Notes under the pieces: generated by a model
The model's database searches: none
The model's input: only the letters and a program-made list of their open reading frames with translations
What the model was told of the DNA's origin: nothing
Part shown: piece by piece, positions 1 through 7,178 of the stretch
How the letters are laid out: each line of letters begins with the position of its first letter
Numbering within the stretch: the stretch's first letter is position 1
NCBI GenBank assembly: GCA_964458545.1
Contig: CAYWJF010000038.1
Span: 1 to 15,471 of the forward strand
Reading direction: 5' to 3'
DNA length: 15,471 bases
Source: JAYFNU01 sp964458545
GTDB lineage: Bacteria > Bacillota > Clostridia > Oscillospirales > Ruminococcaceae
Translations under genes and position numbers: made by a program

Positions 1-1312
1 TAATTCTACCCGTTATCTTATAATACCCTTTTTCGTCACGAGTTGCAAGGTCTCCCGTATGAAGCCAGCCGTCTTTATCGATAGCCTGCGCAGTGGCCTC
101 GGGCATATTGTAATAGCCGCGCATAATGTTGTATCCACGCGCAACAAATTCGCCCGCCGTGCCGTCTGGTAAATCCTTGCCCGTCTCGGGGTCTACTATC
201 TTACATTCTATTCCCGGAAGAGAGCGCCCAACCGTTGAAACGCGCCGCTCAACGCTGTCGTCGGTGGTCGTCATTGTGCAAACGGGCGACGCCTCGGTCT
301 GTCCGTAGGAGATGGTGATTTCAGTCATTCCCATCTCATCTATTACCTTGCGCATTACCTCAATAGGGCAGGGCGAACCCGCCATAATACCTGTTCGGAG
401 ATAGAACTTGTACTTTGAAAAGTCCTTATGCTCAAGCATAGCAATATACATTGTCGGAACGCCGTGAACAGCCGTGCACCTTTCATTTTGAAGAGCGTCC
501 ATAACCCACACGGGACGGAAGTAGTCGATAGGCACAATCGCGGTGTTATGGGTAAGCGCTGCCATCTGGGCGAGCACAAGCCCGAAGCAGTGAAAGAAGG
601 GTACGGTTATGCAAAGTCTGTCCTTATCCGAAAGCTTCATACAGTCGCCTATACACCTGCCGTTATTTATTATATTTTTATGTGTAAGCATGACGCCCTT
701 CGGGAAGCCCGTCGTGCCTGAGGTGTACTGCATATTAATTACGTCGTCGGGTGAAAGCGAAGCCTTTCTTCTATCAAGCTCTTCGTCAGAAATGGTGTTA
801 GCTATGTCGTAGAAGCGCTTGAAGTTAAGCATTCCGGGCTTGTCGCCCTCGCCGCAGTAAACCACCGTTTCAAGGCGCGGAAGCTTAACGTCGCAAAGCT
901 CGCCTATACGCGAGGTTTTGAGCGACGGACAAAGCTCGTTAACAATATCGGGATAGTAGGCGTCCTTGTAGCTTTCGCCCATTATAAGCATTTTGGTGTC
1001 TGACTGGCGAAGCAGATACTCAAGCTCGAACACCTTATAGGCAGTATTAACGGTAACAAGCACAGCGCCCGTCTTACCGCAAGCGTGAAGGGTCAATATC
1101 CATTCGGGAATATTGTTCGCCCATATAGCCACATGGTCGCCCTTCTCTACACCCATAGCGATAAACGCCTTCGCTATCGTGTCGCTTTCCTCGTCGAACT
1201 CGCGCCACGTTCTGCGGTAGTCGCGAAGGGTGTACTTTATCATCTCTTTGTCACCCATAGCCTCGGCAGCCTCGTGTAGCACCTGCCCGAGCGTCTTATT
1301 AATCAATTCCAT
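1..1312 (-). CDS. Acyl-CoA synthetase (AMP-forming), partial at 3' end
   Basis: ANL-superfamily ligase that activates a carboxylic acid to an acyl-adenylate and then an acyl-CoA, expected in the cytosol. I translated 437 residues from the ATG at 1312; the reading frame is open to the window edge, so roughly the last 100 or more residues are missing. Visible motifs are the AMP-binding P-loop YTSGTTGFPKG at residues 196-206, YGQTE at 336-340, GWLHTGD at 415-421 and the start of the hinge (ITGRI) at 433-437. The start is supported by a GGGGGA ribosome-binding site about 9 nt upstream. The overall pattern resembles medium/long-chain or short branched acyl-CoA ligases, but the substrate cannot be read from the sequence. 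Expression is placed under a T-box leader (1333-1600) predicted to sense uncharged tRNA-Leu, which suggests a role in leucine supply, such as isovalerate activation. The family is sure; the substrate is inference. Confidence 0.93.
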   Translation of the reverse strand, partial: MELINKTLGQVLHEAAEAMGDKEMIKYTLRDYRRTWREFDEESDTIAKAFIAMGVEKGDHVAIWANNIPEWILTLHACGKTGAVLVTVNTAYKVFELEYLLRQSDTKMLIMGESYKDAYYPDIVNELCPSLKTSRIGELCDVKLPRLETVVYCGEGDKPGMLNFKRFYDIANTISDEELDRRKASLSPDDVINMQYTSGTTGFPKGVMLTHKNIINNGRCIGDCMKLSDKDRLCITVPFFHCFGLVLAQMAALTHNTAIVPIDYFRPVWVMDALQNERCTAVHGVPTMYIAMLEHKDFSKYKFYLRTGIMAGSPCPIEVMRKVIDEMGMTEITISYGQTEASPVCTMTTTDDSVERRVSTVGRSLPGIECKIVDPETGKDLPDGTAGEFVARGYNIMRGYYNMPEATAQAIDKDGWLHTGDLATRDEKGYYKITGRI

Positions 1313-1332
1313 TTCTGTTTCCCCCGAATACA

Positions 1333-1373
1333 TAAATAAAAAGGCTTCGTCTTCTTTATAGAAGACGAAGCCT
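1333..1373 (-). terminator. T-box intrinsic terminator
   Basis: A perfect 13-bp stem (1342-1354 with 1361-1373) encloses a 6-nt loop and is followed on the minus strand by a U-rich tract. It lies 3' of the T-box sequence and 20 nt before the ligase start codon, where T-box attenuators sit. It is also the only terminator visible downstream of the ABC exporter operon. Confidence 0.95.
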
Positions 1374-1600
1374 AAAGCTCCGCGGTACCACTTCAATTGG
1401 TGTTTTACACCCTGCTCAGTTCCGTCATTCAACGGACGGCTTAATAACGCAAAGCCACCTCGTTCCAACCTACTCGTTTCCTTTCAGCGGACCGCTCGCG
1501 GGTGAGTTCGGCTTTTTCCCTTTACCGTCTTTCAGCTTACGACGGCTCTCTGCAAAAGAAGAAAGCAACCTACTGTTCCCGTTCATCGCGTTTCAATTAT
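1333..1600 (-). promoter_or_regulatory. T-box riboswitch, predicted tRNA-Leu (CUC specifier)
   Basis: This is a cis-acting leader RNA that reads tRNA charging and controls transcription termination. Reading the minus strand, the lower Stem I pairs CGGG (1578-1581) with CCCG just 3' of the specifier loop. The loop has 5' strand AACAGUA and 3' strand GAACUCA. The upper stem pairs GGUU with AGCC, followed by a pyrimidine/purine helix, an AGAGAG bulge region and a CCGUC/GACGG distal hairpin. The specifier codon in the standard position (after GAA, before A) is CUC for leucine, at 1504-1506. The T-box sequence AAGUGGUACCGCGG lies at 1380-1393. Its UGGU bulge would pair with an ACCA acceptor end, which fits the A73 discriminator of tRNA-Leu. 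A terminator hairpin follows. The T-box identity is very firm; the leucine specificity is a strong structural inference. Confidence 0.93.
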
Positions 1601-1607
1601 TGAATGT

Positions 1608-1636
1608 ATGATAACAACATTTAAGCGGTTTGTCAA
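1608..1636 (-). promoter_or_regulatory. Sigma-A promoter of the T-box/acyl-CoA ligase unit
   Basis: On the minus strand a perfect -35 box TTGACA (1631-1636) is followed by a 17-nt spacer and a -10 box TATCAT (1608-1613). The predicted transcript start is near 1600, just ahead of T-box Stem I. The -35 box begins only 4 nt after the stop codon of the upstream ABC transporter gene. Confidence 0.85.
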
Positions 1637-1640
1637 TAAT

Positions 1641-3533
1641 TTATGCGGATATTCGTTCAAATTGACTATTATAGAGCTTTGCGTAAAAGCCGTTTTTAGC
1701 CATTAGCTCATCGTGGGTGCCCTGCTCGACAATATCACCCTCTACCATACATAGGATTAGGTCGGCGTTGCGTATGGTGGAAAGCCTATGCGCAATAACA
1801 AAGCTTGTTCTTCCCGCCGTGAGGTTATCCATAGCCTTTTGAATGAGTATTTCCGTTCTGGTGTCTACGGAGGAGGTCGCTTCGTCAAGAATAAGCACCC
1901 TTGAATTCGCGAGAATAGCCCGCGCAATAGTCAGAAGCTGCTTTTGTCCCTGCGAGATATTCGTCGCTTCCTCGTTGAGTATCATATTATAGCCGTCTGG
2001 GAGGGTGCGGATAAACTTGTCTATCTGCGCCGCCTTTGCCGCGGCGATAACCTCCTCATCGGTAGCGTTCAGTCGTCCGTAACGGATATTATCCATTATT
2101 GTACCATTGAAGAGCCAAGTATCCTGAAGCACCATACCGAATTCTCTGCGCAAATCCTCGCGGGTGAATTCGTCTATGTCGTGACCGTCGATAAATATAT
2201 CGCCGCCAAGTATGTCGTGGAAGCGCATAATGAGCTTAACAAGCGTTGTTTTTCCCGCGCCTGTAGGACCGACTATCGCTATCTTCTGCCCGCTTTTTAT
2301 ATCGGCGCAGAAATCCTTGATAACAATGTTTTCCGGGTCATAGCCGAACCTTACGTGGTCGAAAACAATATTACCCTCTATCTCTATGCCGCCCTCGGTG
2401 TCCTTGCCGTCGCCTACGTTCACTGTAACCTTCGGCTCAATGACGCTCATCTCCTCCGCGTCGAGAAATTCAAAAACTCGTTCCGCCGCCGCGACGGTCA
2501 TCTGTATCTGGTTTGAGATGTTAGCGACCTGTGTAATAGGCTGGTTAAAGTTTCTTACATAAACGATAAACGCCTGTATTCCGCCTATCGTCATCCTTCC
2601 GTTCGCGGTAAGCGCCGCGCCTACAAGACAGACAACAACATAGCAAAGGTTTCCGATGAAGCCCGTAATCGGCTGCATCATACCCGAGAGGAATTGTGCC
2701 TTCCATGTAGCGTTATAGAGCTTTTCGTTCTTTTCATTAAAAGCGTCTATTGACCGCTTCTCCGCTCCAAACGCCTTAATTACGGTATGTCCGCCGTACA
2801 TCTCTTCAATCTGACCGTTTACCTCGCCTAAATAATCCTGCTGGTCTTTGAACTGCTTCTGCGAGCGCTTAACGATAGAAAGCACCGAAAGCAGAGAAAC
2901 AGGCAGAGACACGAGCGCTATAAGGGTCATAAGCGGGCTAATTGATATCATCATAGCAAGCACGCCGATAATAGTAACCACTGAGGTGATTATCTGGGTG
3001 ATATTTGACCCGAGGCTCTGGCTTATAGCGTCAACATCGTTTGTTATTCGCGAAAGTATATCGCCTTGAGAGGTAGTGTGGAAGTATCCGAGCGGAAGAC
3101 GGTTAATCTTATGCTCTATCGCGGTTCTAAGATTATATGAAACCTTTGCGGACACTCCCGCGAGAATAAAGCTTTGAAAATAGCTGAACAAAGCGCTGAC
3201 TACATAAAGTCCGAGCGTAAAGAGAAGCACCTTGCCAATATAGGCGAAATCAATTCCCTCGCCCGTGCCTGTAACTATATTGTTTATCCCCGTGACGAGC
3301 GCGTCGGTAGCCTTAGCCATAATCTTCGGTCCGATAATAGCAAAAACAGTTGAGCAAATCGCCGCTATAGCAACAATAATTATTACCGTTCTAAAGGGTT
3401 TGATATACGCGAAAAGCTTTTTTAGGCTTCCTTTAAAATCCTTTGCCTTTTCAACGGGCATCATACCGGGTCCGCCCGGACCACCGCCTCTCGGTCCCCT
3501 TACGGGGCGAGGCGCATTATTTGCCGCACTCAT
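1641..3533 (-). CDS. ABC exporter half-transporter, canonical ATPase subunit
   Basis: A 630-residue half-transporter with a Gly/Pro-rich N-terminus (about residues 10-25), an ABC type I exporter membrane domain with six predicted helices (about 45-340) and a nucleotide-binding domain (about 385-630). Walker A is GPTGAGKTT at 422-430. The signature is degenerate, ISQGQ at 526-530. Walker B ends in the catalytic Glu551, and the switch histidine is His582. The start overlaps the stop of the upstream half-transporter by 4 nt (ATGA) and has an AAAGGAGG ribosome-binding site. Together the pair matches heterodimeric multidrug exporters of the BmrCD/LmrCD type, in which the subunit with a normal Walker B glutamate supplies the defective signature motif to the partner's non-hydrolysing site. 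The protein should act in the cytoplasmic membrane, expelling drugs or other hydrophobic compounds; the substrate is unknown. Confidence 0.95.
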   Translation of the reverse strand: MSAANNAPRPVRGPRGGGPGGPGMMPVEKAKDFKGSLKKLFAYIKPFRTVIIIVAIAAICSTVFAIIGPKIMAKATDALVTGINNIVTGTGEGIDFAYIGKVLLFTLGLYVVSALFSYFQSFILAGVSAKVSYNLRTAIEHKINRLPLGYFHTTSQGDILSRITNDVDAISQSLGSNITQIITSVVTIIGVLAMMISISPLMTLIALVSLPVSLLSVLSIVKRSQKQFKDQQDYLGEVNGQIEEMYGGHTVIKAFGAEKRSIDAFNEKNEKLYNATWKAQFLSGMMQPITGFIGNLCYVVVCLVGAALTANGRMTIGGIQAFIVYVRNFNQPITQVANISNQIQMTVAAAERVFEFLDAEEMSVIEPKVTVNVGDGKDTEGGIEIEGNIVFDHVRFGYDPENIVIKDFCADIKSGQKIAIVGPTGAGKTTLVKLIMRFHDILGGDIFIDGHDIDEFTREDLRREFGMVLQDTWLFNGTIMDNIRYGRLNATDEEVIAAAKAAQIDKFIRTLPDGYNMILNEEATNISQGQKQLLTIARAILANSRVLILDEATSSVDTRTEILIQKAMDNLTAGRTSFVIAHRLSTIRNADLILCMVEGDIVEQGTHDELMAKNGFYAKLYNSQFERISA

Positions 3534-5719
3534 GCTAATTCCTCCTTTGAAAGCTGGGATTCCGCAATCTCGCGGTAGGTTTCGCAGGACTTTAGAAGCT
3601 CCCTGTGCGTTCCCTTCCCTACTATTCTTCCGTTATCCAACACAATTATCTGCTCCGCGTTCATTATTGTTCCCACACGCTGCGCGACAATAATAACGGT
3701 CGCTTCCTTCATCGTCTTTTCGAGCGCTCTTCTAAGGTTCGCGTCGGTTTTAAAGTCAAGCGCAGAAAAGCTGTCATCAAAGATATATACGGGAGCTTTT
3801 TTGACAAGCGCGCGGGCTATCGCAAGCCTTTGCTTCTGCCCGCCGCTGACGTTGCCGCCGCCCTGAGCTATCTCATGCTCGGTCTTCTCGTCAAGCTCGT
3901 CTACAAACTCGCTCGCCTGAGCTGTTTCTATTGCTTCGTCTATCTCGTCACTGTTCGCGTCCTCTTTGCCGTAACGGATATTGTCCGCTATCGTTCCGCT
4001 GAAGAGCACACCCTTTTGCGGCACAAAACCGATTGTTCCGCGAAGGTCTTCGGTGGTAATGTCTCGAATATCGGTTCCGTCTATGCTTATGCTTCCCTTA
4101 GTAACGTCATAAAACCGCATAATTAGATTTAAAACCGTGCTCTTTCCCGAACCAGTGGAACCGATTATTGCTGTGGTTTCTCCGGGTCTTGCCGTAAAGC
4201 TAACGTCGCTCAGCACATCCTCCGACGCGTTAGCGTAACGAAAGTCAACGTCCTTAAACTCAATAAGTCTCCCGCTTTTATCAGCGTTCTTTAGCTTCTT
4301 CGGGTTTTGTGGCTCTTTAACGGAGTAATCGGTATCAAGCACCTCGGCTATACGCCTCGCAGAAACCATAGCGCGCGGTACCATAATAAACATCATAGCG
4401 ATAAACAAGAAGGACATTATTATGTGCATAGCATACTGCATAAACGCAAGCATATCGCCTATCTGAAGGGTTGACGCTTCTATAGCCTTTGCACCGAGCC
4501 ATACTATAACTACGGTTAAGCCGTTCATAACAAGCATCATTACCGGCATAAGCAAAGCCATAGAGCGAAGAACAAAGCGGTTTGTATCGGCAAGGTCGGT
4601 GTTCGCCTTGTCGAACCGTTTTTCCTCATACTCCTCGTTGCCGAAAGCCCTTATTACCATCATACCCGAAAGATGCTCTCGGCTAACAAGGTTAAGTCTG
4701 TCTATTAGCTTTTGCAGTATATTGAACTTTGGCATTACTATCGAAATAAGAACAAGAATAACACCGAGAATCACTAAAACCGCTACAGCAATTACCCAGC
4801 TAAGCGAGGCGCTCTTCTTAAGCGCCATTATTACGCCGCCAATTCCCATTATCGGCGCAAAGCACATTATTCGCATCGACATGGTTGTTAACATCTGCAC
4901 CTGCTGTACGTCGTTCGTGGTGCGGGTGATAAGCGACGCAGTGGAAAACTTATCAAACTCGTTATTGGTAAAGCCCTCAACCTTAGTGAACACCGAGCGT
5001 CGCATTGACATAGCAACACCTGAGCCCACGCGAGAGGAAAAGAAGGATACGCCTATAGAAAACGCCATACATAAAAGGGCTATACCTACCATCTCAAGCC
5101 CTACCTTGAAGATATAATCCCGCTGTATCTTCGCCGTGTCCATTCCAAGTTCGCCGTAGAAAAGCTTAGTCATTACGGCGCCTACCTGCGCGCCCATATA
5201 CGAGGCGTTAGCGTCGGGAGAAGCGGTAGTGGTAACGACCCTTTGTGAAACGGGCAACTGCTCAAGCAGCGGAAGCATTTCGTATAGCTTCTCAAATTCC
5301 TCCTCGCTTATGCCGCCGCTTTCACTCATCGTCTCGCCGCTCTGCTGAGAAGCGGAGGACGAAACAAAGCCCAAAAAGTTTGAACAGGCTACGGCGTAAA
5401 CGTCACCGACCTCGGTATAAGCTACGTCATCCTTAAGAATGTCATCTTTTAAAGAGAATACACCGTCAGTATGCGTATACGCGCCTTCAAATTCGCGCTT
5501 GTCTTCATCAGACAAAAAGAGCGTAATAAGCTTCATTCCGTTCTCGCTTATGCTTTTAGGCGATTTTTCCTCTACACCGCCTTGCTGTATTCCTACATTT
5601 ACTATATTGCTCATTAGGTTAGGCAGATAAAGCTCGCACATAGCCTGCGAAAAGAGCAGTACTAAGCTTATAGCCACAATCAGAGCGTACGGCTTTACAT
5701 GCTTGAAAAGATACTTCAT
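3530..5719 (-). CDS. ABC exporter half-transporter, degenerate ATPase subunit
   Basis: A 729-residue partner of the downstream half-transporter. TM1 spans about residues 11-29. A long, predicted extracytoplasmic insert of about 160 residues (45-200) comes before TM2 at about 206-228. The nucleotide-binding domain begins near 485. Walker A is GSTGSGKST at 520-528 and the signature is canonical, VSGGQ at 624-628. The catalytic Walker B glutamate is replaced by Asp649 and the switch histidine by Gln680, so the site built on this Walker A/B should be non-hydrolytic, as in BmrC/TM287-type subunits. I chose the ATG at 5719, with AGGGGA 7 nt upstream, over a TTG at 5725 that sits almost on the ribosome-binding site. 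The gene follows marR by 11 nt and overlaps the next half-transporter by 4 nt, so the three genes form one operon. Confidence 0.94.
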   Translation of the reverse strand: MKYLFKHVKPYALIVAISLVLLFSQAMCELYLPNLMSNIVNVGIQQGGVEEKSPKSISENGMKLITLFLSDEDKREFEGAYTHTDGVFSLKDDILKDDVAYTEVGDVYAVACSNFLGFVSSSASQQSGETMSESGGISEEEFEKLYEMLPLLEQLPVSQRVVTTTASPDANASYMGAQVGAVMTKLFYGELGMDTAKIQRDYIFKVGLEMVGIALLCMAFSIGVSFFSSRVGSGVAMSMRRSVFTKVEGFTNNEFDKFSTASLITRTTNDVQQVQMLTTMSMRIMCFAPIMGIGGVIMALKKSASLSWVIAVAVLVILGVILVLISIVMPKFNILQKLIDRLNLVSREHLSGMMVIRAFGNEEYEEKRFDKANTDLADTNRFVLRSMALLMPVMMLVMNGLTVVIVWLGAKAIEASTLQIGDMLAFMQYAMHIIMSFLFIAMMFIMVPRAMVSARRIAEVLDTDYSVKEPQNPKKLKNADKSGRLIEFKDVDFRYANASEDVLSDVSFTARPGETTAIIGSTGSGKSTVLNLIMRFYDVTKGSISIDGTDIRDITTEDLRGTIGFVPQKGVLFSGTIADNIRYGKEDANSDEIDEAIETAQASEFVDELDEKTEHEIAQGGGNVSGGQKQRLAIARALVKKAPVYIFDDSFSALDFKTDANLRRALEKTMKEATVIIVAQRVGTIMNAEQIIVLDNGRIVGKGTHRELLKSCETYREIAESQLSKEELA

Positions 5720-5730
5720 AAACAATTCCC

Positions 5731-6165
5731 CTATTTCTCGAATTCTTCTTTTAGATTATCTCGCGACCTTGTCATAAGTCCGTAAAGGGTCTTTAGCTCC
5801 TCTTCAGTATAGCCCTTATACTTAACCTTAAGCATTTCGCTTATATATGCTCTCGATTCCGCCGCACAACGCGCACCTTCCTCGGTAAGCTTTATTAGCG
5901 TATTTCTTCCGTCGCTTTTGTCCTGACTTTTTTTCACAAGCCCCGCGCGCTCAAGGCGCGCCACCGAGACGGCGACGGTCGCCACGCTTACTCCGAGAAG
6001 CTTCGCTATGGCGCTCTGCGTTTCACCCTCGCGCTGCGCTATTACCGCGATTATCGGAAGCTGCCCCGGGTGCATCTTCCGTTTTCCACGGCACTCAAAG
6101 CCGCGCATTAAAAAGTAGCGGTGAATCTCGCGGTCAAGACGCTCGATTTCAAATTGATAATCCAT
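5731..6165 (-). CDS. MarR-family transcriptional regulator
   Basis: A 144-residue winged-helix DNA-binding protein. The helix-turn-helix region covers about residues 50-75 (TQSAIAKLLGVSVATVAVSV). It is followed by a basic wing (KKSQDKSDGRNTLIKLTEEG) and a C-terminal dimerisation helix, as expected for MarR. It is the first gene of a three-gene unit with the heterodimeric ABC exporter, so the likely role is a ligand-released repressor of its own operon. An AGGTGA ribosome-binding site lies about 7 nt before the ATG. Two 12-bp palindrome-like sites immediately upstream are candidate binding sites. The family assignment is firm; repression, autoregulation and the ligand are inference. Confidence 0.9.
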   Translation of the reverse strand: MDYQFEIERLDREIHRYFLMRGFECRGKRKMHPGQLPIIAVIAQREGETQSAIAKLLGVSVATVAVSVARLERAGLVKKSQDKSDGRNTLIKLTEEGARCAAESRAYISEMLKVKYKGYTEEELKTLYGLMTRSRDNLKEEFEK

Positions 6166-6184
6166 TGTTTTTCACCTAAAATAA

Positions 6185-6217
6185 TAGTTAGCCGACTAAT
6201 TTTTAATCGACTAACTA
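6185..6217. promoter_or_regulatory. Candidate MarR operator (inverted repeat)
   Basis: Arms TAGTTAGCCGA (6185-6195) and TCGACTAACTA (6207-6217) are inverted repeats with one mismatch and an 11-nt spacer. The region can also be read as two 12-bp sites approximating TTAGTCGACTAA, at 6188-6199 and 6203-6214, 15 bp apart centre to centre. It lies 20 to 52 nt upstream of the marR start codon, a usual place for an autoregulatory MarR operator. The binding protein is inferred from position only. Confidence 0.65.
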
Positions 6218-6235
6218 ATAATAGTATTTCCGCGC

Positions 6236-6269
6236 GTGAAAATCATTAACGGTCTGTTAACGTTTTCAC
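6236..6269. repeat. Intergenic inverted repeat between yebC and marR
   Basis: GTGAAAA (6236-6242) and TTTTCAC (6263-6269) form 7-bp arms, and an inner AT-rich stem continues around a 5-nt loop. No T-tract follows on the minus strand, so it is not a convincing terminator for yebC. It may be part of the marR promoter region or a weak transcript-end structure. Confidence 0.45.
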
Positions 6270-6278
6270 AATAATCCG

Positions 6279-7013
6279 TTAAGGCAAATCGTCCTCGTTT
6301 TCGAGGTTGTGCCATACGCCCTGAATATCGTCATTATCTTCGAGTAGCTCGAGCAGAGTGCCCATCTTTTTGAGGTTATCCTCGCCTTCAAGCTTAACGT
6401 AGTTATCAGGAACATACTCTATTTCAGCGGAAACAAAGCTGTACTTTTTGTTTTCAAACGCCTCGCGAACCTCGCGAAGGTCTGCGGGGGAGGTGTAAAT
6501 TTCAGCAACTCCGTCTTCAAAGGAGATATCGTCTGCGCCGCATTCAATACCGTCCTCCATTATTTTATCCTCGGAGAGCCCCTCCATATCTATAACGATT
6601 ACACCCTTTTGCTGAAACATAAAGGAAACGCAACCGTTTGTACCGAGATTTCCGCCGTATTTATCGAAGTAATGGCGAACGTCAGCCGCCGTGCGGTTGC
6701 GGTTATCGGTCAGCGACTCTACTATTACGGCAACGCCCGCGGGACCGTAGCCCTCGTAGATTATCGTCTCGTAATCGGCTTTATCGCCGCCCTCGGCTTT
6801 CTTGATTATGCGTTCAATATTGTCTGTAGGCACGTTGTTTGCCTTAGCCTTCGCAATAACGTCGCGAAGCTTGCCGTTAGAGTTAGGGTCTGGTCCGCCC
6901 TCGCGGACGGCTACCATTATTTCGCGCCCCATCTTTGTGAAAATTTTAGCGCGCTGAGTATCGGTTTTTTCTTTCTTTCTTTTTATATTATTCCACTTGG
7001 AATGTCCGGACAT
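6279..7013 (-). CDS. yebC: YebC/TACO1 family protein
   Basis: A full-length 244-residue YebC family protein. It opens with the family's hallmark MSGHSKWNNIKRKK, followed by KIFTKMGREIMVAVREGG, NNVPTDNIERIIKKAEG and YEGYGPAGVAVIVESLTDN. These proteins are long annotated as DNA-binding transcriptional regulators (PmpR); more recent work assigns them a ribosome-associated role in relieving stalling, so the DNA-binding label should be treated with caution. A strong AAAGGGG ribosome-binding site lies about 8 nt upstream of the ATG. The gene has its own promoter (7047-7075), stands alone, and diverges from the Ser/Asn-rich gene to its right. Family membership is sure. Confidence 0.97.
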   Translation of the reverse strand: MSGHSKWNNIKRKKEKTDTQRAKIFTKMGREIMVAVREGGPDPNSNGKLRDVIAKAKANNVPTDNIERIIKKAEGGDKADYETIIYEGYGPAGVAVIVESLTDNRNRTAADVRHYFDKYGGNLGTNGCVSFMFQQKGVIVIDMEGLSEDKIMEDGIECGADDISFEDGVAEIYTSPADLREVREAFENKKYSFVSAEIEYVPDNYVKLEGEDNLKKMGTLLELLEDNDDIQGVWHNLENEDDLP

Positions 7014-7046
7014 AAATCTAACCCCTTTAATTTTTGTAACTAAATA

Positions 7047-7075
7047 AATATACCACTATATTGGCTTCTATGCAA
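7047..7075 (-). promoter_or_regulatory. Sigma-A promoter of yebC
   Basis: On the minus strand, TTGCAT (7070-7075), a 17-nt spacer and TATATT (7047-7052) form a good match to the vegetative consensus, 34 nt upstream of the yebC start codon. Confidence 0.7.
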
Positions 7076-7102
7076 ATATTTTTACTGTGACAATAAGCAG
7101 TT

Positions 7103-7131
7103 TTGACTTTGTTTCCTATATTTTCTTTAAT
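7103..7131 (+). promoter_or_regulatory. Sigma-A promoter of the Ser/Asn-rich gene
   Basis: TTGACT (7103-7108), a 17-nt spacer and TTTAAT (7126-7131) each match the consensus at five of six positions. The predicted start is near 7138, about 40 nt before the ATG at 7179. It lies divergent from the yebC promoter with only 27 nt between the two -35 boxes. Confidence 0.72.
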
Positions 7132-7178
7132 ATTTCATTTCCACACGGCAACAATACTCTTGAAAGGTGGGAGAAAAA

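Noticed and set aside
1944..2516. Plus-strand open frames opposite the ABC transporter, obg and other genes
   Set aside because: They are antisense shadows of well-conserved minus-strand genes, with no ribosome-binding sites or family resemblance.
5720..5725. TTG start for the 731-residue form of the ABC subunit
   Set aside because: The ribosome-binding site AGGGGA is only about 1 nt from this TTG but 7 nt from the ATG at 5719.
6218..6270. A clear sigma-A promoter for marR
   Set aside because: A TACTAT-like -10 is present at 6221-6226 on the minus strand, but the matching -35 at 17 nt has only about three consensus bases, so it was not listed.
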